Of a stretch of 64,000 nucleotides of DNA, positions 7,107 to 15,872 are shown in pieces. The first letter of the stretch is position 1; each line of letters begins with the position of its first letter. The notes under the pieces are model-generated. The model saw nothing but the letters and a program-made list of their open reading frames with translations. It had not been told where the DNA came from and did not search any database. Source of the stretch: Streptomyces fumanus (lineage in GTDB: Bacteria > Actinomycetota > Actinomycetes > Streptomycetales > Streptomycetaceae); contig NZ_BNBI01000009.1 of the NCBI RefSeq assembly GCF_014655295.1, forward strand, positions 359,215-423,214. The letters run 5' to 3'. The position numbers and the translations under genes are program-made.

Positions 7107-7579
7107 GCCTCGTCGGGTTCGTCGACGAACACGCCGAGGCCCTTGAAGCGGATCTGCTCCGGCACTACGGGGTGGATCTGCTCGACTGGCACCGCGAGCG
7201 CCTCTCCAGCCGGCGGCTCGCGGTGCTCATCAAGCACCTGCCACGGGACAGCGCCCTCAACCGCGACCTGCACGGCGAGGCCGCCGACTGGTCGGTGACG
7301 GACCATCTGCTGGCCGCCGCCGTGGACCATCTCGCGGCGGCCAACTGGATGTTCGCCTCCGTCAACTCGGAGGAGGGCGACCAGCCGGAACCGCCGGTGC
7401 CGGTGCCGCGCCCCGGGGATGCGTCGGAGGACGCGGACACGGACGAGACCGAGGGCGGGAACGAGGAGGGGAGCCGGTCCGCCGACCTGGCCGCGGACGA
7501 ACACGCGGTCGGCGCGGCTGCGAACACGTCCGCTCCCCCGTCTCCGTCTCCGGCCGAACTGGCCCGGTTCTTCGGCTGA
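6816..7579 (+). CDS. tail assembly chaperone, -1 frameshifted long (gpGT-like) form
   Basis: The second chaperone domain lies in the -1 frame. It is open from the slip point at about 7094 to a stop at 7577-7579, without its own well-placed start or ribosome site. The joined protein reads ...KETGLGLG then GRLSLVGFVDEHAEALEADL and LLDWHRERLSSRRLAVLIKHLP. The last segments are typical of siphophage T-domain chaperones. The C-terminal ~60 residues are acidic and disordered. The fused length is about 254 residues. Conservation of this overlap argues that the operon is functional rather than decaying. Confidence 0.8.
7094..7100 (+). promoter_or_regulatory. probable -1 ribosomal frameshift site
   Basis: GGGGGAA, read as G GGG GAA in the zero frame, lies four codons before the short-form stop. 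Re-pairing of the Gly codon one base back is perfect and of the Glu codon partial. It is the only homopolymeric run in the short overlap between the two frames. Confidence 0.6.
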
Positions 7580-7810
7580 ACCGACCCGCATCGGTCCGTG
7601 CCCCGGGGTTCAGCGGGGGTCCGGCGCCTCCGACCGTCCCCCGCGGCACCGGCCGCCCGCTTCCCGGGTCACCCGCACGACGTCCCCGGTCCCGCCCGGC
7701 GGTCTCAGGATCGCCGGGCAGGTCCAGCCGGGACACGTCCCTTACGGCTCGATCGCCTCGGTGCGCCGGCCGCACCACAGCCCAGCGGACAGACCGGAAG
7801 GCAGGCCGAC

Positions 7811-8011
7811 ATGGCGACTGGCACCAGCGACACCCCGCATCAGCCGATCGACACCTACGCCCGTCTCGCCCACCTCCTGCGCACCCCGGCCCCTGACAGC
7901 GAGACCCTGCTCGACCGGGTGTACGAGGAACTACTCATCCGCGAGTCACGCGCCTACGCGGCAGGCTGGTCGGACGCCTTGAGCGAGGCCCGACGCGCCG
8001 ACCGGCGGTAA
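7811..8011 (+). CDS. small hypothetical protein with AYAAGWSDAL motif
   Basis: A 66-residue protein from ATG 7811, preceded by GGAAGG. It is mostly helical and of unknown function. Residues 48-57 (AYAAGWSDAL) match segments in two other small or repeat-rich genes near this locus. It sits between the assembly chaperones and the tape measures, a slot where phages often carry accessory genes. The preceding 231 bp (7580-7810) hold no supported gene. Confidence 0.6.
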   Translation: MATGTSDTPHQPIDTYARLAHLLRTPAPDSETLLDRVYEELLIRESRAYAAGWSDALSEARRADRR

Positions 8012-8107
8012 CCCGACACCGCGTCGCTTTCCCGCCCCAGCCTCGAACGCTTCGACGGTTCCGGAAGTCGCCCAGCGTCCGCCCCTCCGCCTCGGCAGCT
8101 CAGTACC

Positions 8108-8299
8108 TCAGAGCGACAGAATCCACAGACAAAGCCCTGTGAGCGCCATACCGGCGACTATGTCAAGTGCCACGAGCTTCGGTCTCGGCACGGCATTGGA
8201 ATCCGTCCGCCCGGAACTCCATATCGCGAAAGCGAAAAAGAAGAACACGCAAGCGACAGCAAAGACTCCCGTCGCCAAGAAAAAATACCAGACTCTCAC
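8108..8299 (-). CDS. possible small two-helix membrane protein, antisense to tail operon
   Basis: A 63-residue reading frame on the minus strand from GTG 8299, with GGAG 5 nt upstream. It has two hydrophobic segments (about 4-24, rich in F and V; about 45-62, LDIVAGMALTGLCLWILSL) joined by a short charged loop. It lies in a stretch of markedly lower GC than the neighbourhood. The membrane pattern on one strand and the absence of a credible plus-strand product make it plausible, but it could be non-coding. The remainder of 8012-8454 shows no other supported gene. Confidence 0.35.
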   Translation of the reverse strand: MRVWYFFLATGVFAVACVFFFFAFAIWSSGRTDSNAVPRPKLVALDIVAGMALTGLCLWILSL

Positions 8300-8454
8300 A
8301 CGCACTCCAATTATCAGTACAGGCGCAGCGAAGCTTACCGGTAGCGCGCAGCACGAACAAGAGCATGATCTTTCCGCCACGGGCCAACTATGACCCGTTT
8401 CATGTCCATTGACCGCATCATCAGGTTCGCTTGGCCGCCGAAAAGGAGCAACCC

Positions 8455-9204
8455 GTGGGACAACACACCACTGACGAGGTGTACGACAAGGTGGTCGACG
8501 TCGAGACAGCACTCGACACTCACCACAAGTCGGCGCTGACCACTAAGCACTTCGACTCCAAGGTCAAAGACCTCGAGGAGGCCATAAAGAAAGGACCGGA
8601 GAAGAAAGAAGAACCTCAGACCTGGAAAGATCTCGTCAAGGAGATGTCTCCGGTCAAAGAGTTTCTCGACGTCGCCAAAGGTGGCGACATAATAGCCAAG
8701 TTCCTTCTCGTCGCAACCGCCGTCACCGCCGGCGTCGGAATAATGGTCGGTCTCGCGGCATCAATCAAGAAACTGACTCTGGCCTGGACGGGACGAGAAC
8801 GGCAAGGCTTCGTATTCGGTGCCCAGCGGCCGGAGGAAGAACGTCAACGGCAGTACTACGGCCGCCTCCCAGATGGACAAACCAGGGCGAACGGCAAACC
8901 GAAAAGGTGGGGACTGAAGCCGGAGGAGGCGGCCGCCGGCACCGGCGCCGCCCAGCCGGTCGCCCTTCCCTCGGAAGAGCGCATCACCGCCGTCACGGAC
9001 GCGATGCGGGAACTCAACTCTCAGATCGGCACCTACCGCGACAAGGTCCGCGGCCTCGCCACCCCCCGCGCCATGCGCCAGATGGCCTCCGCCGCCAAGA
9101 AGCTGGAGAGCGCGGCGAAGAACCATCAGAACGTCAGCGGGCTCGCCAGCTCGATCGGCAACCTCAACCGGGAAATGCGTGAACTGGCCGCGACCGCGGG
9201 CTGA
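8455..9204 (+). CDS. tail-operon protein with one membrane-like segment
   Basis: A 249-residue protein starting at GTG 8455, chosen because AAGGAG (8443-8448) is 6 nt upstream. The N-terminal ~75 residues are charged and helical (DEVYDKVVDVETALDTHHKS). A hydrophobic segment follows at about 85-110 (FLLVATAVTAGVGIMVGLAA), then a basic linker and a C-terminal helical coiled-coil-like region (MRELNSQIGTYRDKVRGLA). It immediately precedes the tape measures and may be a tape-measure partner or a tail-lumen protein. The first half is low in GC (many AAG/GAA/ATA codons), unlike the second half, which suggests recombination. Family not recognised. Confidence 0.65.
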   Translation: MGQHTTDEVYDKVVDVETALDTHHKSALTTKHFDSKVKDLEEAIKKGPEKKEEPQTWKDLVKEMSPVKEFLDVAKGGDIIAKFLLVATAVTAGVGIMVGLAASIKKLTLAWTGRERQGFVFGAQRPEEERQRQYYGRLPDGQTRANGKPKRWGLKPEEAAAGTGAAQPVALPSEERITAVTDAMRELNSQIGTYRDKVRGLATPRAMRQMASAAKKLESAAKNHQNVSGLASSIGNLNREMRELAATAG

Positions 9205-9225
9205 CCACCGTCCAGGAGACAACAC

Positions 9226-10419
9226 ATGAGCCTCGTCAGTTCACTGAAGAAGGCGTCCGGCTCCCTTCAGGACTTCAAGCAGAAGGCCAGCGCCGCCGGA
9301 ACCGCCGCCAAGAATCTGGGCACCGCCAGCCAGAAGGGCGCCGGACAGCTCAAGACCCTGAAGTCGGCGTCCCAAAGCACCGAGAAGGAGCTCAAGGACC
9401 TCAAATCCGCCGCCGACAAGGCCGAGAAGTCGGTCGCCAAGGCCGGGAAGACCGGTAGCACCGCCGGGAAGAACCTCGGCAAGTACGAGTCCGGGGCGAG
9501 CAAGGCGGCCAAGGGCCAGGACAAGATGAACAAGTCGATGAAGGGCAACTTCTTCGGCATGCTCATGGACCTGCTCATGCCGCTCATCCAGAAGGTCGTC
9601 GAGATGGCGACCAAGTCGAAGACCATGCAGAAGGTCCTCAAGACCGCCTTCGACGTCATCAAGTCCGTGATCAGCACCGTCATGAAGGCCATCGGGCCGA
9701 TCATGAAGAACGCCGCGAAGCTGATCAAGTCGGTCTGGAACGGCATCAAGTCGGCGATCTCCAAGGTCGTCAAGGCCATCGCCACGGTCATCAAGACCTA
9801 TGTCAACACCTGGAAAAAGGTCATCAGCACCGCGCTGAAGGCGATCAAGACCGTCGTCTCCAGCGTCTGGAAGGGCATCAAGGCCGTCATCTCCCCGGTC
9901 GTCAACTGGGTCAAGTCCGCGATCCCCAACGCCTTCCGCGCCGTCAAGGACAAGCTGTCCAGCATCTGGGGCGGGCTCAAGGGCATCGCCGGCCGCGCCT
10001 TCGACGGCATCAAGAGCGCGGTCAAGGGCCCGCTGAACTCGGTCATCGGCATCATCAACCGCGCGATCGGCGCCCTCAACGGCATCAAGGTCTCGATCCC
10101 CGGCTGGGTGCCCGGCGTCGGCGGCAAGACCTTCGGCGTCAGTCTGCCGAAGATCCCCATGCTCGCCACCGGCGGTGTCGTCATGCCCCGCTCCGGCGGC
10201 GTCCCGGCGATCCTCGCCGAGGCCGGTGAGGCGGAGGCCGTCCTGCCGCTGAGCAAGCTCGACCAGTTGCTGCGCCGGGCCGCCGGAGCCCGGACGTACG
10301 CCGCCGGGTCCGCCGGTGCGGACAGCGCGCTGTACATCGAGCACTATTACGCCGCCGAGACCAGCAGCCCCCGGCGGACCGCCCATGCCCTGGAGTTCCT
10401 GGCCAAGGCACGCGGATGA
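9226..10419 (+). CDS. tape measure protein 1
   Basis: A 397-residue tail-length ruler. The N-terminal third is lysine/alanine/serine-rich and coiled (SQSTEKELKDLKSAADKAEK). The middle is a long amphipathic array with regularly spaced aromatics (SVWNGIKSAISKVVKAI, then SVWKGIKAVISPVVNWVKSA). The C-terminus carries the typical FGVSLPKIPMLATGGVV and GVPAILAEAGEAEAVLPLS motifs. At about 0.15 nm per residue it would specify roughly 60 nm of tail, short for a siphophage. Its last codons overlap the second tape-measure gene by ATGA. Confidence 0.85.
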   Translation: MSLVSSLKKASGSLQDFKQKASAAGTAAKNLGTASQKGAGQLKTLKSASQSTEKELKDLKSAADKAEKSVAKAGKTGSTAGKNLGKYESGASKAAKGQDKMNKSMKGNFFGMLMDLLMPLIQKVVEMATKSKTMQKVLKTAFDVIKSVISTVMKAIGPIMKNAAKLIKSVWNGIKSAISKVVKAIATVIKTYVNTWKKVISTALKAIKTVVSSVWKGIKAVISPVVNWVKSAIPNAFRAVKDKLSSIWGGLKGIAGRAFDGIKSAVKGPLNSVIGIINRAIGALNGIKVSIPGWVPGVGGKTFGVSLPKIPMLATGGVVMPRSGGVPAILAEAGEAEAVLPLSKLDQLLRRAAGARTYAAGSAGADSALYIEHYYAAETSSPRRTAHALEFLAKARG

Positions 10420-11690
10420 CGGCCGCGAGCATACCGGCCGACCCGCTGCGCGGGTTCATGCCGGCGATCACCTCCCTGCGCTCCCGGACCGACCAGACCC
10501 GCACCGCCGTACGCACTCTCAGCAGCCGGATCAAGAACGCGGCCTCGGGCGCCGGTCTCGTCCGGTCCGCCGCCGCCCAGGCCGCCACCGCCACGCGCAC
10601 CGTCAAGACGAACGCCGAGGCCGCCGCCCGCTCCCTCACCCGAGCAGGCCGCTCCGCCACCACCGCAGCCCCCCGCATCAAGGCCATGGCGACCAACGCC
10701 AAACGCTCCTCCACCGCCCTCGGCAAGCTCGGTTCCGCCGTCGGCGGGGTCCTCGCGATCGTCGGCGCCCTCATCGAGGCGTCCGGCGTCCTCGGCACCC
10801 TCCTAGGCACCTTCGGCACCGCCATGACCATCGGCTCCGGCGTCATGCTGGTGATCAACGCCCTCACCCGCGCCAACCCCATCGGCTTCGTCACCGGCCT
10901 CCTCCTCCCGGTCGCCGGCTGGCTCATCGACCTGGCGGTCAACTCCGAGACCGGGCAACGGCTGATGGAGCAGCTCGCCGCGCTGATCCTGACGTACGTC
11001 GAGGGCTATCTGACCGTCATGACGCCCCTGCTCAAGGCCATCGCGAGCGCGGTGAACACCTACGTCACCGCCTACCTCGGCGTCATCACCACCGCGCTCA
11101 CCGCCATCGGCGCCCTGATCGGCACCGGCTTCGCCGTGCTCAGGGCGCTGACCACCGGGGACACCCGGGCGCTCAGCGGCAAGGTGTCGTCGATCTGGCG
11201 GGGCTTCAAGGACCGGGTCAGGCCGGTGCTGACCTGGATCACCCAGGACGTCCCCCGGATGTTCACCCGGATCAAGGACGCCACCTCCCGCACCCTCGGC
11301 GCCATCGGGCAGTTCATGACGACCGGTGCGCAGACCGTCGCCGGTGTGGTCAAGGGCCCGATCCAGGGCCTCATCGCCTTCGCCAACTGGGTCATCGACG
11401 GCCTCAACCACCTCAGCTTCAGCTTCTTCGGCAAGAAGTTCGGCGTCCATCTGTCGAAGATCCCGCAGCTCGCCGAGGGCGGCGTCGTCCTCCCGGCCGC
11501 GGCGCCCGGCGGCTCCAGCGTCCGGCCGCTCACCTCGCTCAGCCGCTTCCTGCCCGCGCCCTCCCGCGCCGCCACCACCGGGTCCGCCTTCCTCGCCGAC
11601 CGCACCAGGGTCCGGATCTACGAGGAGCGCGAGGGCAGCAGCCCGCAGACCGTCGCGGAAGACCTCCTCTTCCTGCGCCGCGCCGCCTGA
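10416..11690 (+). CDS. tape measure protein 2 (paralogue)
   Basis: A 424-residue protein translationally coupled to the first tape measure. It has an alanine/threonine-rich helical N-terminus and two strongly hydrophobic stretches (about 107-140 and 145-172; FGTAMTIGSGVMLVINALTR, then GFVTGLLLPVAGWLIDLAV). The C-terminal FGVHLSKIPQLAEGGVVLP parallels FGVSLPKIPMLATGGVV of its neighbour, so the two are related. The hydrophobic part could enter the target membrane when the tape is released. Whether both form the ruler or one is a membrane-active passenger cannot be told from sequence. Confidence 0.75.
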   Translation: MTAASIPADPLRGFMPAITSLRSRTDQTRTAVRTLSSRIKNAASGAGLVRSAAAQAATATRTVKTNAEAAARSLTRAGRSATTAAPRIKAMATNAKRSSTALGKLGSAVGGVLAIVGALIEASGVLGTLLGTFGTAMTIGSGVMLVINALTRANPIGFVTGLLLPVAGWLIDLAVNSETGQRLMEQLAALILTYVEGYLTVMTPLLKAIASAVNTYVTAYLGVITTALTAIGALIGTGFAVLRALTTGDTRALSGKVSSIWRGFKDRVRPVLTWITQDVPRMFTRIKDATSRTLGAIGQFMTTGAQTVAGVVKGPIQGLIAFANWVIDGLNHLSFSFFGKKFGVHLSKIPQLAEGGVVLPAAAPGGSSVRPLTSLSRFLPAPSRAATTGSAFLADRTRVRIYEEREGSSPQTVAEDLLFLRRAA

Positions 11691-11748
11691 ACGACGCCAG
11701 AAGCCACGCCCCGTCCACCAGCAACCCCAAGCGAGGTGACGGCCCACC

Positions 11749-12705
11749 ATGGCCACAACCGTCACACCCGTCTCCGTCTCCGGCTCCGCCCCCGGCTCCG
11801 ACGACACCCCCGGCTCCCTCATCACCCTCGACGGCCAGATCCAGTGGGGCAGCCTCCTCATGGGAACCGGCACCCCTTACCCCGTCGACCGCGCCGGCAT
11901 CACCGGCTGGGACGACCTGCCCGAGCTGGACTTCGGTGACGTACTCCGGCCCGACCAGCACGGCGCCTGGCCCGGCGACCGCTGGGCGCAGACCCGGCTG
12001 ATCGGCGCCACCGTCTGGCTCGCCCCGCCGGCCGGCACCGACCCGCTCGCCACCGCCGCGGCGTTCCGGGCCGCCACCGGCCCCGACGGCCAGGAACGCT
12101 GGCTGGCGGTCCGGCTGCTCGGCGAGACGCTGGCCGTGCGCGCCCGGGTCAGCCGCCGGGTCGTCCCGCAGGACCGCTCGTACGCCACCGCGGGCTTCGC
12201 CAAGGTCAGCCTCCAGTGGACCGCGACCGACCCGCGCCGCTACGCCCCCGCTCTGCACGAGGCGCTCACCGGTCTACCGGTCGCGGAACCCGGCCTGGTC
12301 TGGGAGGACCCGGCCGGTTCCGGGCTGTCCTGGCCGCTGGACTGGGGCGGTGCCGGCACCGCCGGTTCGATCTCCGCCGTCAACGCGGGCGGCGCCTCGG
12401 TCCGCCCGGTCGTCGAGTTCCGCGGCCCGGTGCAGCGGCCGTCGCTGACCCGGCTCTCCGACGGCCGGCAGCTCCAGTACGACCTGGCGCTCGGCCCCGG
12501 CGACCTCCTCACCGTCGACACCGAGGCCGGCACGGTCCTGCTCAACGGCACCGCCTCCCGGATCTACACCGCCACCCCGGACTCGTCCCCCGAGCAGTTG
12601 TTCACGCTCGAACCCGGCACCACCGACCTGGCGTTCCGCTCCGACGACGTCACCCCGTCCGCCGCGGCCTCGGTCACCGTCCGCTGGCGCGACGCCCACT
12701 GGTGA
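11749..12705 (+). CDS. distal tail (Dit)-like protein
   Basis: A 318-residue protein in the Dit slot just after the tape measure. It has an N-terminal beta-rich half (ITLDGQIQWGSLLMGTGTPY, then ARVSRRVVPQDRSY with FAKVSLQWTATDPRRYAP). The phrase on treatment of tail-tube ring proteins, TDPRRY, and the C-terminal jelly-roll-like half (VNAGGASVRPVVEFRGPVQ, then LLTVDTEAGTVLLNG) match siphovirus tail component proteins of the Sipho_tail family. It would form the hexameric hub joining tube and tip. The ATG at 11749 follows a GAGGTGA. Confidence 0.8.
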   Translation: MATTVTPVSVSGSAPGSDDTPGSLITLDGQIQWGSLLMGTGTPYPVDRAGITGWDDLPELDFGDVLRPDQHGAWPGDRWAQTRLIGATVWLAPPAGTDPLATAAAFRAATGPDGQERWLAVRLLGETLAVRARVSRRVVPQDRSYATAGFAKVSLQWTATDPRRYAPALHEALTGLPVAEPGLVWEDPAGSGLSWPLDWGGAGTAGSISAVNAGGASVRPVVEFRGPVQRPSLTRLSDGRQLQYDLALGPGDLLTVDTEAGTVLLNGTASRIYTATPDSSPEQLFTLEPGTTDLAFRSDDVTPSAAASVTVRWRDAHW

Positions 12706-12763
12706 TCACGCCCGCACCGCCACCCACCACCGGACACCGTGGAAAACCAAGAGAGGAACCCCC

Positions 12764-13969
12764 ATGCCCCTGCGCACCGCATGGCTCGTCAACCGCACCG
12801 ACGCCGAGAACGGCCAGTCCCGCGCCGACACCCGGCTCGCCCCCCTCGGCGCCGTCACCCCGGTCAGCGGGCTGGCCGGCCGCAGCGGACTGCTGCCGGG
12901 CTCCCCGGACGGCAAGTCGCTGACGTCGGCGTTCTACGTGTTCAGCTCCACCGCCGGGATGACCGCGACGATCGCCCCGGGCCGGGCCGTCGTCCAGGGC
13001 TCCCAGACCGCCGGGGCGTACCCGGTCGTCCTCACCGACTACACCAGCGTCACCCTCGCCGACGGTGACGCCAACAACGCGCGGACCGACCTGGTCGTCC
13101 TGCGGGTCTACGACGCCCAGTTCGACAACTCCGGCCGCACCGAGGCGGTCCTGGAGGTCCTGAGCGGCCCCACCGACGGCACCCGCGCGCTCCCCCAGGT
13201 CCCCGAGGCGTCGCTGCCGCTGGCGAGCGTGCTGGTCCCGGCGGGTTCCTCGGTCGGCACCGGCGGCATCGACTGGGCCACCGCCGTCACCGACCTGCGC
13301 ACCACGACCGTCGGCGTTGGCGGCATCCTCCCGCTGTACGGCAACACCGCCGAGTCCGGCGCCTACCCGGGGCAGTACCGCGACATCAGTTCCGCGCTCC
13401 AGCGGTGGGACGGCAGCCAGTGGGTGAGCTACCCGGCCCAGCTCGGCGGCATCGCCCCCACGGGCCGGATCTCCACCGGGTCCTACGTCGGCCAGTACCG
13501 GGACAACAACGGGCGGCTGGAGCGCTGGAACGGCACCGCCTGGACGCCGGCGATGCCCAGCCCGGTCTTCGCGTACAACAACGCCGGCGGCTACTGCAAG
13601 ACGACCACCTGGTCGGAGGCGCTGACCGGGACCACCGGGCCGACGGTCACCGCGACCTTCACCGCGCCGATCTCCGGGAGCGTCCTGGTCACCGTCGGCT
13701 TCCAGGGCCAGCCGTCGGTGGAGGGCGGCTGGGGCCGGATGTCCGTCAACATCCGCAAGGGCGGGGTCCTGGTCACCGGCCTGGGCGCCGCCGAGACCCG
13801 GTCGGCCATCGTGACCAACCGCGGCAACCAGTCGGTGACCACCACCTTCCCGGTCACCGGGCTGACCGCGGGCGCCACGTACACGGCCGTCTCGGCGTAC
13901 TCGTCCAGCGCGACGACCAACAACCACTGGTTCGACAACCGGTTCGTCCGCGTCGACCCGATGCTCTGA
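12764..13969 (+). CDS. tail tip / baseplate protein, possible receptor-binding
   Basis: A 401-residue beta-rich structural protein. The N-terminal ~190 residues resemble a baseplate attachment region (RTAWLVNRTDAENGQSRADT, then ARTDLVVLRVYDAQFDNSGR). Two related modules follow, GQYRDISSALQRWDGSQW (about 206-223) and GQYRDNNGRLERWNGTAW (about 245-262). The C-terminal ~130 residues look like a beta-sandwich carbohydrate- or receptor-binding domain. Position between Dit and hub is unusual but seen in actinophages. A target-recognition role is inference. Confidence 0.65.
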   Translation: MPLRTAWLVNRTDAENGQSRADTRLAPLGAVTPVSGLAGRSGLLPGSPDGKSLTSAFYVFSSTAGMTATIAPGRAVVQGSQTAGAYPVVLTDYTSVTLADGDANNARTDLVVLRVYDAQFDNSGRTEAVLEVLSGPTDGTRALPQVPEASLPLASVLVPAGSSVGTGGIDWATAVTDLRTTTVGVGGILPLYGNTAESGAYPGQYRDISSALQRWDGSQWVSYPAQLGGIAPTGRISTGSYVGQYRDNNGRLERWNGTAWTPAMPSPVFAYNNAGGYCKTTTWSEALTGTTGPTVTATFTAPISGSVLVTVGFQGQPSVEGGWGRMSVNIRKGGVLVTGLGAAETRSAIVTNRGNQSVTTTFPVTGLTAGATYTAVSAYSSSATTNNHWFDNRFVRVDPML

Positions 13970-13979
13970 GGAGCGCCGC

Positions 13980-15104
13980 GTGACGAGTTCCCCCCGTACC
14001 GCCTACGTCCCGCTCACCCCGGTCTACCGGGCCGTCTTCTGCGATCTGCGCACCGATCAGGTGATCGACGTGCTGCCGCTGACGGACACCAAGTTCGACG
14101 ACTACATCGGCAAGTCCGGTTCGCTGTCGGCCACCGTCCCGCTGCCGAACGCCGCGCTGGCCCGCCGGGCCCGCGCCGCGCTGGTACCCGGCCGGACCGC
14201 GGTGTGGCTGGAGCGGGACGGTGACATCTGGTGGGGCGGGGTGCTGTGGACCTGCACCCCGTCCAGCGACGAACGCGGCCGGATGCAGGCCGCGTTCCAG
14301 GCCGGCACCTTCGACTCCTACCTCGACCACCGCATCCTGTCCGGGCCGCAGTCCTTCACCGCGCTGGACCAGTTCGAGATAGCCCGGATGCTGGTGGAGC
14401 ACGCCCAGGACCAGCCGGGCGGCGACATCGGCATCCAGCTCGGGCACGAGATGTCCGGGGTGGTGCGGGACGTCTCCTACTCCTACTCCTCGCTCAGCCG
14501 GATCCGGGAACTCCTCGACTCCCTCGCCCAGATGGCGGACGGATTCGAGTGGCGGGTGCACTGCTACCGGGATCCCGAGGGACGCCGGACCAAGCGGCTC
14601 CAGCTCGGGCATCCGAGGATCACCGCGAGCGCCTCGGACATCGTCCTGGACCACCCGGGCCAGGTCATCACCTACAGCCTGCCGGCCGACTCCACCGTGC
14701 AGGCCGACGTGTGGGTGGCCCGCGGCGACTCGCCCAACAGCGACCAGTCGGAGGAGTCGCAGCCGCTCACCGTGTCCGTCGAGGCCCCCGAGGACCTGGC
14801 GGACGGCTGGCCCCGGCTGGAGTCCACCTCGGACCACAGCGGGGTCACCGACGAGGCGACGCTGCGCTCGCTGGCCCGGGCACAGCTCGCCGAGCAGCGG
14901 ATGCCCGAGGTCATCCCGGAGATCACCGTCAAGCTGGACGGCCGGATCACCCCGGCGCTGCTCGGCGCCGGCGTCCGGCTGCGGCTGCGCGACCTGTGGC
15001 ACCAGGACCCGCGGGACGAGCGGTACCGGGTCGTCGGCATCGCTGTGGAACCGCCGCAGCGCGGCAAGGCCGAGACCGCCACCCTCTACCTGGAAGGCGT
15101 GTGA
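13980..15104 (+). CDS. tail-associated baseplate hub (Tal-like) protein
   Basis: A 374-residue protein from GTG 13980, with GAGGAG just upstream. The N-terminal pattern (VFCDLRTDQVIDVLPLTDTK, LSATVPLPNAALARRARAAL, AVWLERDGDIWWGGVLWT) is typical of siphovirus Tal/hub proteins that close the tube below Dit. The central part (SRIRELLDSLAQMADGFEW) and C-terminal part (LGAGVRLRLRDLWHQDPRDE) continue the hub fold. No lysozyme or peptidase domain is appended, so peptidoglycan cutting would rely on the separate amidases. Confidence 0.75.
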   Translation: MTSSPRTAYVPLTPVYRAVFCDLRTDQVIDVLPLTDTKFDDYIGKSGSLSATVPLPNAALARRARAALVPGRTAVWLERDGDIWWGGVLWTCTPSSDERGRMQAAFQAGTFDSYLDHRILSGPQSFTALDQFEIARMLVEHAQDQPGGDIGIQLGHEMSGVVRDVSYSYSSLSRIRELLDSLAQMADGFEWRVHCYRDPEGRRTKRLQLGHPRITASASDIVLDHPGQVITYSLPADSTVQADVWVARGDSPNSDQSEESQPLTVSVEAPEDLADGWPRLESTSDHSGVTDEATLRSLARAQLAEQRMPEVIPEITVKLDGRITPALLGAGVRLRLRDLWHQDPRDERYRVVGIAVEPPQRGKAETATLYLEGV

Positions 15105-15107
15105 TCC

Positions 15108-15842
15108 ATGGCGACCATCCCCACCGACCTCCTCGACCGCATCCGGGACATCGAGCGCCGCATCCGCGAGCTGATGGCCTCGGCCAACAGCAGCCCGCCG
15201 ATGAACCAGGTCGGCACCGGTGACATCGTCGTCGGCGATCAGGGCCGCGTCCGGGCCAGGACCTCGCTCGGCGACGACCTGTTCGTGGTCGGCCGGGTGC
15301 AGCCGGACCGGGACACCGACGCCAAGCGGTACCAGCAGGGGCTGGAGCTGCGCCGCGACGACGGCTCGATGGCCCTGTCGCTGATCACCGCCGACCCGGT
15401 GAACAGCCCCGTCCAGCAGTTGCGGGTCCTCGACCACCAGGGCAACACGCTTCTGGCGACCGACGCGTCCCGCGGCGGCCTGGCCCGGCCCTACTTGGCG
15501 TTCCCGCTGCCCGTGCCGGTGAACACCGCCCGCTGGGAGTCGACCGGCGCCACCGACTGGACCACCCTGTACGCCGGTCCCGGCATCGCCCAGCACCCGC
15601 GCGTCCAGTGCGAGGTCGCGGTCTCGGGCAGCGTCGGCGCCGCCGTACGGCTGCTGGTGGACGGCATCCCGGTCGCCGCCGAACAGACCGTCACCGGCAC
15701 CGCGACGCTCTACGCCGCCTTCACCGGGGACGTCGCCGCCGCCTTCGGCGACCCGGTCTCCTTCGAGATCCAGGCCAAGGTCGCGACGGCCGGCGACACG
15801 GTCGCCTGCGTCCCGCGGGCGCTGTACGGCATCCAGTCCTGA
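15108..15842 (+). CDS. minor tail protein
   Basis: A 244-residue protein just 3 bp after the hub gene. A short coiled coil (LLDRIRDIERRIRELMASA, about 7-25) suggests trimerisation. It is followed by a beta-rich shaft (GTGDIVVGDQGRVRARTSLG) and a C-terminal domain (about 130-240; TGATDWTTLYAGPGIAQHPR) resembling carbohydrate-binding sandwiches. This layout fits a tail spike or fibre base. No enzymatic motif is visible. Confidence 0.65.
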   Translation: MATIPTDLLDRIRDIERRIRELMASANSSPPMNQVGTGDIVVGDQGRVRARTSLGDDLFVVGRVQPDRDTDAKRYQQGLELRRDDGSMALSLITADPVNSPVQQLRVLDHQGNTLLATDASRGGLARPYLAFPLPVPVNTARWESTGATDWTTLYAGPGIAQHPRVQCEVAVSGSVGAAVRLLVDGIPVAAEQTVTGTATLYAAFTGDVAAAFGDPVSFEIQAKVATAGDTVACVPRALYGIQS

Positions 15843-15872
15843 AGCCCCCTCCCACGAAGCAACGGAGTCCTC

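Noticed and set aside
8139..8393. Plus-strand 84-codon gene in the low-GC patch
   Set aside because: No ribosome site or recognisable pattern; the opposite strand gives a more convincing two-helix membrane protein.
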